Source: CAWHJN01 sp963829705
GTDB taxonomy: Bacteria > Bacteroidota > Rhodothermia > Rhodothermales > BA12
Assembly: GCA_963829705.1 (NCBI GenBank)
Contig: CAWHJN010000002.1
Coordinates: 223,304 to 287,303 of the forward strand
Length of the DNA: 64,000 nt
Direction: 5' to 3'
Shown: in pieces, positions 42,469-51,441 of the stretch
Layout: each line of letters begins with the position of its first letter
How positions within the stretch are numbered: position 1 is the first letter of the stretch
The notes under the pieces: generated by a model
What the model was told of the DNA's origin: nothing
The model's input: only the letters and a program-made list of their open reading frames with translations
The model's database searches: none
Translations under genes and position numbers: made by a program

Positions 42469-42738
42469 TTACCAGCTCGCCTTACGCACACCGGGGATCA
42501 GGCCCGCCAGTGCCATCTCGCGAAAAGCGATGCGGGAGATGCCATAGCGACGGAGGTAGCCGCGCGAGCGCCCCGTGAGGGCGCAGCGGTTGTTCATCCG
42601 CACGCGGGCCGAGTCACGGGGCAGCTTCTGCAAACCCTCGTAATCGCCCGCAGCTTTGAGCGCGGCGCGCCTCTCGGCGTACTTGAGCACCATCGCGCGG
42701 CGTTTCCGTTCGCGGGCAATCCAGCTTTTCTTGGCCAT
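42469..42738 (-). CDS. rpsN: 30S ribosomal protein S14
   Basis: An 89-residue S14 of the long, zinc-free type: MAKKSWIARERKRRAMVLKY, then RMNNRCALTGRSRGYLRRYG and RIAFREMALAGLIPGVRKAS. The CxxC...CxxC zinc motif of short S14 is absent. Normal position between rplE and rpsH. Confidence 0.96.
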   Translation of the reverse strand: MAKKSWIARERKRRAMVLKYAERRAALKAAGDYEGLQKLPRDSARVRMNNRCALTGRSRGYLRRYGISRIAFREMALAGLIPGVRKASW

Positions 42739-42769
42739 AAAGAGTAAAAAGAGTGGGGTTCTGAAAAAG

Positions 42770-43348
42770 TCAGGCCATCTGCGCGGCCTCTTCGCCGCGC
42801 CGGACGAACGGCATCCCAAGTCCTTTCAGAAGCGCCTGGGCTTCCTCGTCGGTACCCGCCGTCGTCACGAAGGTGACGTCGAGACCCGAGATGCGCGGCG
42901 TCTTGTCGACGTCAATTTCGGGGAAGATGATCTGCTCCTTGACGCCCAGCGTGTAGTTGCCACGCCCGTCGAAGGAGCGGTCGGGGATGCCGCGGAAGTC
43001 GCGCACGCGGGGCAACGCCAGCGTCACGAGCCGGTCCATGAACTCCCACATACGGTCGCCGCGCAGCGTCACGTGGACGCCAACAGGCATGCCTTCGCGA
43101 AGCTTGAAGTTAGACACGCTCTTGCGTGCCTGCGCCGTCACAGGCTGCTGCCCGGTGATGCGGCGGATCTCTTCGACGGCGTCGTCGAGGACTTTCTTGT
43201 CCTGCGTCGCCTCGCCCACGCCTTTGTTGATGCTGATCTTGACAAGACGCGGTACCTCCATCGGGTTGGTGTACTCGAACTGTTTGGTCAGTTCGGGCAC
43301 TACCTCCTCGCGGTACTTCTGCTTGAGACGGGGAACGTAGGTTTCCAT
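42770..43348 (-). CDS. rplE: 50S ribosomal protein L5
   Basis: A 192-residue L5: METYVPRLKQKYREEVVPEL, KISINKGVGEATQDKKVLDD, LREGMPVGVHVTLRGDRMWE and GRGNYTLGVKEQIIFPEIDV. It anchors 5S rRNA with L18. The spacer before it (43349-43467) contains a CTGCCC/GGGCAG hairpin near 43375-43395. Confidence 0.97.
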   Translation of the reverse strand: METYVPRLKQKYREEVVPELTKQFEYTNPMEVPRLVKISINKGVGEATQDKKVLDDAVEEIRRITGQQPVTAQARKSVSNFKLREGMPVGVHVTLRGDRMWEFMDRLVTLALPRVRDFRGIPDRSFDGRGNYTLGVKEQIIFPEIDVDKTPRISGLDVTFVTTAGTDEEAQALLKGLGMPFVRRGEEAAQMA

Positions 43349-43467
43349 GACTCGGGGATGAAAAAAGCCTGCCCGCTGAAGGCAGGGCAGACGATTGGAA
43401 TATCGTGGTTACGGTGGCGGTTCCGCCTCCTCTGAGCCTTCACCGAAGGCCCTGGTGGCGTGGACGC

Positions 43468-43824
43468 TCAGTCGAGGTCTTCGCCCGTGGTCTTGGCGTA
43501 GCGCACCCATTTACCGCGCCCGCTGTCGCCCGCGATCCACTTGCGCCCGATGCGCGTGGGGTCGCCGTTGCCGTCGAGCGGCAGGACGTTGGAGACGTGG
43601 ATGGGCATCTCGCGCTCGATGCGGCCGCCGTCAGGGTAGGTCTTGTTGGCACCGGCACGGGTGTGCCGCACGCGGATATTGATGCCTTCGACGAGCACGC
43701 GGTGTGTCTTCGGATACACGCGCAGCACGCGGCCATTCTCGCCGCGGTAGTTGCCCGAGATCACCTGTACCTGATCCCCCTTTTTGACGTGCAGCTTGTT
43801 CTGCTTATTCGTAGTACGTGGCAT
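43468..43824 (-). CDS. rplX: 50S ribosomal protein L24
   Basis: A 118-residue L24 with a KOW motif at residues about 12-38 (VKKGDQVQVISGNYRGENGR) and PDGGRIEREMPIHVSNVLPL. It starts 50S assembly. About ten residues longer than usual at the C-terminus. Confidence 0.95.
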   Translation of the reverse strand: MPRTTNKQNKLHVKKGDQVQVISGNYRGENGRVLRVYPKTHRVLVEGINIRVRHTRAGANKTYPDGGRIEREMPIHVSNVLPLDGNGDPTRIGRKWIAGDSGRGKWVRYAKTTGEDLD

Positions 43825-43827
43825 AGT

Positions 43828-43910
43828 TCAATTTCGGAAGTGGGAAGTGCGAATGGGGAACGGGGGCAAGCGGGGCTTACTTCCGCGTTCCGCGTTTCGA
43901 CTTCCGCCTT
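43828..43910. repeat. Ribosomal-spacer inverted repeat, rplN-rplX
   Basis: Purine arm TTTCGGAAGTGGGAAGTGCG with GGGGAACGGGGG, then pyrimidine arm ACTTCCGCGTTCCGCGTTTC with GACTTCCGCC. The same word types as in the rpmJ-rpsM spacer. Confidence 0.55.
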
Positions 43911-44279
43911 TCAGATGACTTCGGGGGCCAGCGAGACGATCCGCATGAACTGCTTTTCGCGCAGTTCGCGGGCGACGGGACCGAAGATGCGGGTGCCGCG
44001 CGGCTCGTCCTGCGCGTTGAGCAGCACGGCGGCGTTCTCGTCGAAGCGGATGTACGAACCGTCGCGGCGGCGGTACTCTTTCTTCGTACGGACAACGACG
44101 GCGCGGGAAACCTCGCCTTTCTTGACGTTGCCGCCCGGAATGGCCGATTTGACCGAGACGACGATCTTATCGCCGATAGACGCATAGCGGCGGCGGGTGC
44201 CACCGAGCACGCGGATGCAGAGCACTTCTTTGGCCCCGCTGTTGTCCGCTACGGCGAGTCGCGATTCCTGCTGAATCAT
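43911..44279 (-). CDS. rplN: 50S ribosomal protein L14
   Basis: A 122-residue L14 with the near-invariant start MIQQESRLAVADNSGAKEVL, SVKSAIPGGNVKKGEVSRAV and GTRIFGPVARELREKQFMRI. It contacts L19 and helix 95 at the subunit interface. Spacers on both sides carry inverted repeats. Confidence 0.97.
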   Translation of the reverse strand: MIQQESRLAVADNSGAKEVLCIRVLGGTRRRYASIGDKIVVSVKSAIPGGNVKKGEVSRAVVVRTKKEYRRRDGSYIRFDENAAVLLNAQDEPRGTRIFGPVARELREKQFMRIVSLAPEVI

Positions 44280-44372
44280 GGGAATATCGGATTGTGGATC
44301 TCGGATTTCGGAATTCGGGATGCCGCACGTTGTGCTGCTCCGAAATCCGAAGTCTCAAATCCCAAATGAAGT
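44280..44372. repeat. Ribosomal-spacer inverted repeat, rpsQ-rplN
   Basis: CGGATTTCGGA (44302-44312) and TCCGAAATCCG (44339-44349) are perfect 11-bp complements. They are flanked by further ATCGGATTGTGGATCT and GTCTCAAATCCCAAATG words that extend the stem imperfectly. Confidence 0.65.
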
Positions 44373-44648
44373 TTACTTGGCGCGTTCGAGGATCTCGACC
44401 AGCCGCCAGCTCTTGTTCTTCGACAGCGGCCGCGTCTCCATGATGCGGACGGTGTCGCCTTCGCCGGCGTCATTGGTTTCGTCGTGCGCCATCAGCTTGG
44501 TCGTCTTGCGGATGAACTTGCCGTAGATGGGGTGCTTGACCTGCCGCTCGATGGCAACGGTGATGGACTTGTCCATCTTGTTGGATACGACGAGGCCGAT
44601 GCGCTCCTTGCGCGCGTTGCGCTCTGTGATGTTCTCGGTGGTTTCCAT
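44373..44648 (-). CDS. rpsQ: 30S ribosomal protein S17
   Basis: A 91-residue S17 started at METTENITERNARKERIGLV; the core has VSNKMDKSITVAIERQVKHP and EGDTVRIMETRPLSKNKSWR. A longer frame upstream adds sequence of no S17 likeness. The 78-bp spacer to rpmC on its 5' side holds no repeat. Confidence 0.96.
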   Translation of the reverse strand: METTENITERNARKERIGLVVSNKMDKSITVAIERQVKHPIYGKFIRKTTKLMAHDETNDAGEGDTVRIMETRPLSKNKSWRLVEILERAK

Positions 44649-44726
44649 GTGCGTGGAGGGCTTGGTGAGCCGTGAAGCCGACTGACCGCGGGCGGTCAAC
44701 CTCACCAACTACCCGGTTGTGAGTGT

Positions 44727-44921
44727 TCAGGCAGACTGCTCCTTCGCGCGAAGGGTCGTCTGCAGGCGGGCGATGTCGCGGCGCTTTTCGCGCAGCACCA
44801 TCGGGTTCTGGAGCGGAGCCACGGCGTGCTGAAAGCGCAGCGTCGAGAGCTCGTTTTTCTCTTCGTCGAGGCGGCGGCGCAGCTCGTCGGCTGTCAGGTC
44901 GCGCAGTTCGGAAGCTTTCAT
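44727..44921 (-). CDS. rpmC: 50S ribosomal protein L29
   Basis: A 64-residue helical L29: MKASELRDLTADELRRRLDE, ELSTLRFQHAVAPLQNPMVL, REKRRDIARLQTTLRAKEQS. It sits at the exit tunnel next to L23. It starts 21 bp after rplP. Confidence 0.96.
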   Translation of the reverse strand: MKASELRDLTADELRRRLDEEKNELSTLRFQHAVAPLQNPMVLREKRRDIARLQTTLRAKEQSA

Positions 44922-44942
44922 GGTACTCGGCGATCTAAGGAT

Positions 44943-45386
44943 TTACAGGCGAACCGGCGTTTCGGGCGCGACGTAATCCGGGCGCACGACGAACTTGGTT
45001 TTGATGGGCAGCTTGGCCTGCGCCAGCGCCATCGACTCTTGCGCGAGCGGCTGCGGCACGCCGCCGCCGATCTCGAACAGAATGCGGCCGGGCCGGACGA
45101 CGGCTACCCAGTACTCGGGCGAGCCCTTGCCACCGCCCATGCGGGTTTCAGCAGGCTTCTTGGTGACGGGCCGGTCGGGGAAGATGCGGATCCACACCTT
45201 GCCGACGCGCTTCATGCGGCGCGTCATGGCGATACGCGACGCCTCGATCTGGCGGCTCGTGATGCGGCCCGGCTCCATCGCCTTGATGGCGAAGTCTCCG
45301 AAGGCAATGGTCGTCCCACGCTGGGCAAGCCCGGTGTTGCGCCCTTTCTGGACGCGACGGAACTTGGTGCGTTTGGGCATCAACAT
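44943..45386 (-). CDS. rplP: 50S ribosomal protein L16
   Basis: A 147-residue L16: MLMPKRTKFRRVQKGRNTGL, TSRQIEASRIAMTRRMKRVG, KVWIRIFPDRPVTKKPAETR and GRILFEIGGGVPQPLAQESM. It lines the A-site tRNA pocket. The upstream ATG of the pair (MLM) gives the usual bacterial start. Confidence 0.97.
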   Translation of the reverse strand: MLMPKRTKFRRVQKGRNTGLAQRGTTIAFGDFAIKAMEPGRITSRQIEASRIAMTRRMKRVGKVWIRIFPDRPVTKKPAETRMGGGKGSPEYWVAVVRPGRILFEIGGGVPQPLAQESMALAQAKLPIKTKFVVRPDYVAPETPVRL

Positions 45387-45455
45387 GGCATATCTCGTGT
45401 CTGCGTTGCCGCCCTACGGCGGGCAACAGAGGTGATCGGTCTACTGGATAATGGG

Positions 45456-46280
45456 TCAGCCGCGCGGGGCTCCACCGCCCTGCCCGCCCTGGCCACCGCG
45501 TCCGCGACCGCCACGGCGACCGCGCGGGCCTTTGTTTTCGCCCCCCCCACCGCGTTTGCGGCGGTCGTCGTCGTCGCCACCCCGGCGGCGGCGCTCGGGC
45601 ACGGGCTGCTGCATCTGGTGCCGCTGCGCCTGCACGTTGGGGTTGAGTTCGGGGCGTCCGATGACCTCGCCACGCGAGATCCACACCTTCACACCGCTGG
45701 TGCCGTAAATCGTGAACGCCGTCGCCTCCGCATAGTCGATGTCTGCGCGGATGGTGTGCAGCGGCACGCGGCCTTCGAGGTACTGCTCGGTGCGGCTCAT
45801 CTCGGCCCCGCCCAGACGCCCACTCAGCTTCACGCGGATGCCGTCGGCGCCCATGCGCATCGCCTGCTGGATGGACTGCTTCATCGCGCGGCGGAACGAG
45901 ACGCGGCCTTCGAGCTGCTGCGCGATGTTCTGCGCCACCAGCGCGGCTTCCAACTCAGGACGCTTGATCTCGCTGATGTTGATCTGGATGTCCTTGCTGG
46001 TGAGCTTCTTGAGCTCCTCGCGCAGCTTCTCGACCTCCGTGCCACCACGACCGATCACCACGCCAGGGCGCGACGTGTGCAGCGTCAGGATGATGCGCTT
46101 GGGCGTGCGTTCGATGACGACACGCGCAAGCCCGGCGCGCTTGAGGCGCGCGTTGAGGTAGCGGCGGATTTCCTCGTCCTCGACGAGTTTCTCCGGCAGG
46201 TCTTTGGTCGCGTACCAACTGGAATCCCAGCCTCGGATCACGCCCAGGCGAAAGCCGATGGGGTTTGTTTTCTGGCCCAC
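45456..46280 (-). CDS. rpsC: 30S ribosomal protein S3 with Arg/Gly-rich tail
   Basis: A 274-residue S3. It has MGQKTNPIGFRLGVIRGWDS, the KH domain SRPGVVIGRGGTEVEKLREE, and the C-domain GADGIRVKLSGRLGGAEMSR with GTSGVKVWISRGEVIG. From about residue 217 a 58-residue tail rich in Arg, Gly, Asp and Gln follows (PERRRRGGDDDDRRKRGG...), longer than in most bacteria and RNA-binding in character. S3 is at the mRNA entry site. Confidence 0.97.
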   Translation of the reverse strand: MGQKTNPIGFRLGVIRGWDSSWYATKDLPEKLVEDEEIRRYLNARLKRAGLARVVIERTPKRIILTLHTSRPGVVIGRGGTEVEKLREELKKLTSKDIQINISEIKRPELEAALVAQNIAQQLEGRVSFRRAMKQSIQQAMRMGADGIRVKLSGRLGGAEMSRTEQYLEGRVPLHTIRADIDYAEATAFTIYGTSGVKVWISRGEVIGRPELNPNVQAQRHQMQQPVPERRRRGGDDDDRRKRGGGGENKGPRGRRGGRGRGGQGGQGGGAPRG

Positions 46281-46319
46281 TGTGTTAGCTATTTACGTGT
46301 GAATGGGGTTGGGCGAACA

Positions 46320-46688
46320 TCAAGCGTTGGCTCCTTCCAGCGCCTCGTCGGCCTCGCCCACGATGACCGTGACGTGGCTCGTGCGCTTGAGGATCGGAAG
46401 GGCCCGGCCACGCGGAGCGGCCTGGAAACGCTTGAACATCGGCCCTTCATCCACGCGGATCTCCCGCACGACGAGTTCGTCCTCGCTGATGCGCTCGTCG
46501 GGGTTCTGGTCGATGAGGTTGTGGTACGCCGACCGGATGGTCAGCTCGATGGGGCGCGTGGCGCGGTGCGGCAGAAACTGCAGGATGTTCAGCGCCTCGG
46601 GCACGCGCTTGCCGCGTACCAGGTTGGCGACTGTCCGCATCTTGAGGGCCGACCCGCGGATATGCTTACGAATGGCTCGTGCTTCCAT
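46320..46688 (-). CDS. rplV: 50S ribosomal protein L22
   Basis: A 122-residue L22: MEARAIRKHIRGSALKMRTV, ANLVRGKRVPEALNILQFLP, and the tunnel hairpin region RVDEGPMFKRFQAAPRGRAL. Wild-type in form at the macrolide-related loop (PRGRA). Usual S10 position. Confidence 0.97.
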   Translation of the reverse strand: MEARAIRKHIRGSALKMRTVANLVRGKRVPEALNILQFLPHRATRPIELTIRSAYHNLIDQNPDERISEDELVVREIRVDEGPMFKRFQAAPRGRALPILKRTSHVTVIVGEADEALEGANA

Positions 46689-46775
46689 AGGAATATTTCG
46701 GATTTGAGATGTCGGATTTCGGGTTTCAGAAGCGGCTTCAGTTCCGCACTCCGAAATCCCAAATCCACAATCGTT
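46689..46775. repeat. Ribosomal-spacer inverted repeat, rpsS-rplV
   Basis: GGATTTCGG (46714-46722) and CCGAAATCC (46751-46759) are perfect complements, with outer words ATTTCGGATTTGAG and CAAATCCACAAT continuing the two arms. Confidence 0.6.
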
Positions 46776-47060
46776 CTACTTCTTGCCGCGTTTGTCGCGC
46801 TTCTCGCCGGCATGCCCGCGGAAGGTGCGCGTGGGCGAGAACTCGCCGAGCCGGTGGCCCACCATGTTCTCGGTCACGTAGACGGGGATGAACTGCTTGC
46901 CGTTGTGAACAGCGAAGGTGTGGCCTACGAATTCAGGCGTGATGACCGACGCGCGGCTCCACGTCTTGACCACCTTTTTCTTGCTGCCCGAGTTGAGTTC
47001 ATCCACCTTACGCTGAAGCTTGAAGTGAATGAAGGGGCCTTTTTTGAGCGAACGTGCCAT
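46776..47060 (-). CDS. rpsS: 30S ribosomal protein S19
   Basis: A 94-residue S19: MARSLKKGPFIHFKLQRKVD, WSRASVITPEFVGHTFAVHN, GHRLGEFSPTRTFRGHAGEK. It lies in the small-subunit head next to S13. Upstream in-frame codons belong to the repeat spacer and are not coding. Confidence 0.97.
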   Translation of the reverse strand: MARSLKKGPFIHFKLQRKVDELNSGSKKKVVKTWSRASVITPEFVGHTFAVHNGKQFIPVYVTENMVGHRLGEFSPTRTFRGHAGEKRDKRGKK

Positions 47061-47138
47061 ATGCGATGTGGGATTTGAGACTTCAGATTTCGGAGAACTG
47101 CTGCTTTCCGACATCCGAAAGCGGAAATCCAAAATGGG
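47061..47138. repeat. Ribosomal-spacer inverted repeat, rplB-rpsS
   Basis: Arm one GATGTGGGATTTGAGACTTC with AGATTTCGGA, arm two TTTCCGACATCCGAAAGCGG with AAATCCAAAATG. Imperfect complements of the same word family as the neighbouring spacer. Confidence 0.5.
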
Positions 47139-47966
47139 TTATTTCTTGCCTCGGCGGCGGACGATGTACTTGTTGGACGGCTTGTTCTTCTTGCGCGTCT
47201 TGTAGCCCTTGGCGATCTGTCCCCACGGCGAGCGCGGGTGCCCACCGGAGGCCTTGCCTTCGCCACCGCCCATCGGGTGGTCGACGGGGTTCATGACGAC
47301 ACCGCGCACCTTCGGACGGATGCCACGCCAGCGGTTGCGCCCGGCCTTGCCCTGGTCGATGTTCATGTGGTCGGGGTTGCTCGTCGTGCCGATGGTGGCC
47401 ATGCAGCCCGAGGGCACGATGCGTACCTCGCCCGAGGGCAGGCGCAGGGTAGCGAACCCGGCGTCACGCGCAGTGAGCTGGGCGTACGTGCCTGCCGACC
47501 GCGCCATCTGGGCGCCCTTGCCCGGCTTCATCTCGATAGCGTGGACGAACGAGCCGAGCGGGATTTTACGCAGCGGCAGGCAGTTGCCCGCTTCCGGCGC
47601 GGCGTTCTCCCCGTTCATCACCTTCTGGCCTACACGGACTTCGTTGGGCGCGATGATGTAGCGCTTCTCGCCATCGGCGTATACCAGCAGCGCAATGCGC
47701 GCCGACCGGTTGGGGTCGTATTCGATGGCCGCAACGCGGGCCGGAATGCCCAGCTTGTCGCGCTTGAAGTCGATGATGCGGTAGCGGCGCTTGTGGCCGC
47801 CACCCTGGTGGCGCGTCGTGATACGGCCGTTGTTGTTGCGGCCACCCTTGCGCGTAACCGGCGCGAGGAGGCTTTTCTCGGGCTCCGACTTCGTGATCGT
47901 GTCGAAGGCCGAGACCGAACGCTGGCGCTGGCCGGGCGTGTTCGGTTTGAGGATGCGAATTGCCAT
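47139..47966 (-). CDS. rplB: 50S ribosomal protein L2
   Basis: A 275-residue L2: MAIRILKPNTPGQRQRSVSA, GRITTRHQGGGHKRRYRIID, and the catalytic-centre region VMNPVDHPMGGGEGKASGGH, with the conserved His in HPMGGGEG. It bridges the subunits near the peptidyl transferase centre. Confidence 0.97.
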   Translation of the reverse strand: MAIRILKPNTPGQRQRSVSAFDTITKSEPEKSLLAPVTRKGGRNNNGRITTRHQGGGHKRRYRIIDFKRDKLGIPARVAAIEYDPNRSARIALLVYADGEKRYIIAPNEVRVGQKVMNGENAAPEAGNCLPLRKIPLGSFVHAIEMKPGKGAQMARSAGTYAQLTARDAGFATLRLPSGEVRIVPSGCMATIGTTSNPDHMNIDQGKAGRNRWRGIRPKVRGVVMNPVDHPMGGGEGKASGGHPRSPWGQIAKGYKTRKKNKPSNKYIVRRRGKK

Positions 47967-48046
47967 TGGTCTGTGGATTGGGGCTTAACTGCATCGCCAT
48001 CGCGGCGTGCTTTGCGCCCGGAGTGGATCGTCCGGCGAAAGAAATG

Positions 48047-48346
48047 TCAGACGCTTTCGTAGAAGTCGATGGCCTCGCTGTCAGGAGCGAGCGTCACGAT
48101 GGCTTTCTTGTAGCCCGCGCGTCGTCCTTCCTGCACACCGCGCTTGGTCATCTGCCGCCGCCGTTTGCCGCGCACCACCATTGTACGCACCTCTTTGATG
48201 CGTACCTGCGGGTAGCGCTCCTGCACCGCCTTCTTGATCTCGATCTTGTTGGCGTCTTTGGCTACCACGAAGGCGTAGTGCCCCGACTCCATGAGGTCGG
48301 TCATCTTCTCCGTGATGAGCGGGCGGATGAGAATGGTCTTGTCCAT
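48047..48346 (-). CDS. rplW: 50S ribosomal protein L23
   Basis: A 99-residue L23: MDKTILIRPLITEKMTDLME, SGHYAFVVAKDANKIEIKKA and VRTMVVRGKRRRQMTKRGVQ. It lies at the exit tunnel and docks trigger factor and SRP. Confidence 0.96.
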   Translation of the reverse strand: MDKTILIRPLITEKMTDLMESGHYAFVVAKDANKIEIKKAVQERYPQVRIKEVRTMVVRGKRRRQMTKRGVQEGRRAGYKKAIVTLAPDSEAIDFYESV

Positions 48347-48375
48347 GATGGATTCGTATTAGAAAATGAACCGGC

Positions 48376-49023
48376 TCAGGCTTCTGCCGGGGCGGGCGCG
48401 CCGAGGTGCTGGCGCAGCGCGTCGAGCGCGCCTTCCTGCAGCACGATGATGCCCGCCTGCATGACGTCGAGCGTCGAGGCCTGCGCGGCATCCATCACCT
48501 GCACGCCGGGCACGTTTCGGCCCGAGCGGTACACGGTGTCGTTGCGGCCCTGCGTGAGCACGAGCACTTTCTTTGAGGCAAGGTCGAAGCCTTTCAGCAT
48601 CGACACGAATGCCTTCGTGCTGGGCGCGTCGAACGTGAAGCCCTCGATGAGGCGCAGCGCTTCGCCCTGTGCCTTGTATGCAAAGGCAGACCGGCGAGCG
48701 AGTTGCTTCGTCTTCTTGTTGACGTGCTGCGTGTAGTTGCGCGGGCGCGGCCCGAAGATCGTGCCACCGCCACGGCGCGTGGGGCTCTTGGCGCTACCGG
48801 CACGCGCGCCGCCCGTCCCTTTCTGACGGTACAGCTTGCGCGTCGAGTGCGCGTTTTCGCCGCGATCCTTCGCCTTGTGCGTGCCCTGGCGCATGTTGGC
48901 CTGGATGGCCTTCACGTCAAGCCAGATGGCGTGGTCGTTGGGTTCGATGCCGAAGATGCTCTCGTCGAGCGTCACGGTACGGCCGGTTTCGCTGCCGTCC
49001 TGGCGGAATACTTTCAAGTCCAT
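48376..49023 (-). CDS. rplD: 50S ribosomal protein L4
   Basis: A 215-residue L4: MDLKVFRQDGSETGRTVTLD, the tunnel loop RKLYRQKGTGGARAGSAKSP and RRGGGTIFGPRPRNYTQHVN, and the C-domain SKKVLVLTQGRNDTVYRSGR. In enterobacteria L4 also controls the S10 operon. It lies 37 bp after rplC. Confidence 0.97.
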   Translation of the reverse strand: MDLKVFRQDGSETGRTVTLDESIFGIEPNDHAIWLDVKAIQANMRQGTHKAKDRGENAHSTRKLYRQKGTGGARAGSAKSPTRRGGGTIFGPRPRNYTQHVNKKTKQLARRSAFAYKAQGEALRLIEGFTFDAPSTKAFVSMLKGFDLASKKVLVLTQGRNDTVYRSGRNVPGVQVMDAAQASTLDVMQAGIIVLQEGALDALRQHLGAPAPAEA

Positions 49024-49060
49024 GATCGGAGTCTCTCGCTAAAGGGTGTCGGGAAGAAGA

Positions 49061-49696
49061 TCAGGAAGCCTGCTTTTTGTGCAGTTCCACGTACGAACCC
49101 TTTGGCCCGGGAATCGCCCCCTTGATGAGGATGAGGTGGGAGTCGGCCAGGATGCGGACGACGCGAAGGTTTTTCACCTTCACCCGGTCGTTGCCCATGC
49201 GACCCGCCATGCGGGTGCCCTTGAACACGCGCGACGGCCACGACGAGGCGCCGATGGAGCCGGGCGCGCGCCCACGGTTGTGCTGGCCGTGCGTCTGCAT
49301 CCCTACACCCGCGAAGCCGTGCCGCTTCACGACGCCCTGGAAGCCTTTGCCTTTCGACGTGCCCACGACGTCGATGATTTCGCCCTCGGCGAACAGCGTG
49401 CTCACGGCAACTTCTTCGCCCGCATTCACGTCCTGCCCGAAGTCGCGGAATTCCTTGACCTTGCGCTTGGGCGACGTGCCGACTTTGTCGAAGTGGCCGG
49501 TGAGGGCTTTCGGGGTGCGCTTGCTTTTACGCTCGTCGAAAGCCAGCTGTACGGCATCGTAGCCGTCGCTGCCGTCCTGCGTTTTTACCTGGGTCACCGT
49601 GTTCGGCCCCGCCTCGACGACCGTGCAAACGATGTTGCGACCGCTGTCGTCGAAGATGCTCGTCATGCCGAGCTTCTTACCAATCATGCCGCTCAT
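49061..49696 (-). CDS. rplC: 50S ribosomal protein L3
   Basis: A 211-residue L3: MSGMIGKKLGMTSIFDDSGR, then the long loop towards the active site SKGKGFQGVVKRHGFAGVGM and GSIGASSWPSRVFKGTRMAG. It is separated from rpsJ by an unusually long 135-bp spacer. Confidence 0.97.
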   Translation of the reverse strand: MSGMIGKKLGMTSIFDDSGRNIVCTVVEAGPNTVTQVKTQDGSDGYDAVQLAFDERKSKRTPKALTGHFDKVGTSPKRKVKEFRDFGQDVNAGEEVAVSTLFAEGEIIDVVGTSKGKGFQGVVKRHGFAGVGMQTHGQHNRGRAPGSIGASSWPSRVFKGTRMAGRMGNDRVKVKNLRVVRILADSHLILIKGAIPGPKGSYVELHKKQAS

Positions 49697-49831
49697 TGTA
49701 ATCCTGAATTAAGGGCAGCCCAAAAGCCGCCGGATTAAGTTAAGCGCGATGCTGCCTGTGCAGCTTCTGCTTACTATCAAAAGAACAAGGACTTACGCGC
49801 CAGGCCAGAGGCCGACGCTCGCCCTCTTTCA
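49697..49831. other. 135-bp spacer between rpsJ and rplC
   Basis: The spacer is longer than most in this cluster and contains small self-complementary parts (GGCCTCTGGCC; GCTGC...GCAGC). It shows no gene and no T-tract terminator. It may hold an internal promoter or regulatory RNA fold. Confidence 0.25.
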
Positions 49832-50140
49832 CTACTTGATCTCGACGTCTACGCCGCTCGGAAGCTCCAGCTTGAGTAGCGCGTCGACCGTCTTGGACGA
49901 GGTTGAGAGGATGTCGATGAGCCGTTTGTGCGAGCGCGTCTCGAACTGCTCGCGGCTCTTCTTGTCCACGTGCGGCCCGCGCAGCACGGTCACGATGTTT
50001 TTCTGCGTCGGCAGCGGGATGGGACCGCTCACCACGGCACCCGTCTGGCGCACCGTGCGGATGATCTTCTCTGCGCTCTTGTCGATCAAACTGTGGTCGT
50101 ATGACTTGAGCTTGATGCGGATGCGTTGATTTGTCGCCAT
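49832..50140 (-). CDS. rpsJ: 30S ribosomal protein S10
   Basis: A 102-residue S10: MATNQRIRIKLKSYDHSLID, PLPTQKNIVTVLRGPHVDKK and HKRLIDILSTSSKTVDALLK. The ATG at 50140 gives the standard start. First gene of the S10 operon, 70 bp after tuf with a strong hairpin between. Confidence 0.97.
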   Translation of the reverse strand: MATNQRIRIKLKSYDHSLIDKSAEKIIRTVRQTGAVVSGPIPLPTQKNIVTVLRGPHVDKKSREQFETRSHKRLIDILSTSSKTVDALLKLELPSGVDVEIK

Positions 50141-50155
50141 GGTTGTGCAGCAAAG

Positions 50156-50190
50156 AACCGCCGGTGCAGATGTGCTCCGCACCGGCGGTT
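50156..50190 (-). terminator. Strong hairpin between tuf and rpsJ
   Basis: AACCGCCGGTGC (50156-50167) and GCACCGGCGGTT (50179-50190) form a perfect 12-bp stem with an 11-nt loop. On the transcribed strand it is followed by CTTTGC and then the rpsJ start 16 bp away. It may end tuf transcripts or act as an attenuator for the S10 operon. Confidence 0.65.
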
Positions 50191-50210
50191 GCCTGTATAA
50201 AGACTGACTG

Positions 50211-51407
<1,197 letters not shown>

Positions 51408-51441
51408 GAGGGTAAAAGGTTGAAAGTCGGTTTTTAAAAAG

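Noticed and set aside
44826..47078. A 750-codon plus-strand frame across six ribosomal genes
   Set aside because: It is antisense to rpmC-rpsS; no protein of this kind is plausible.
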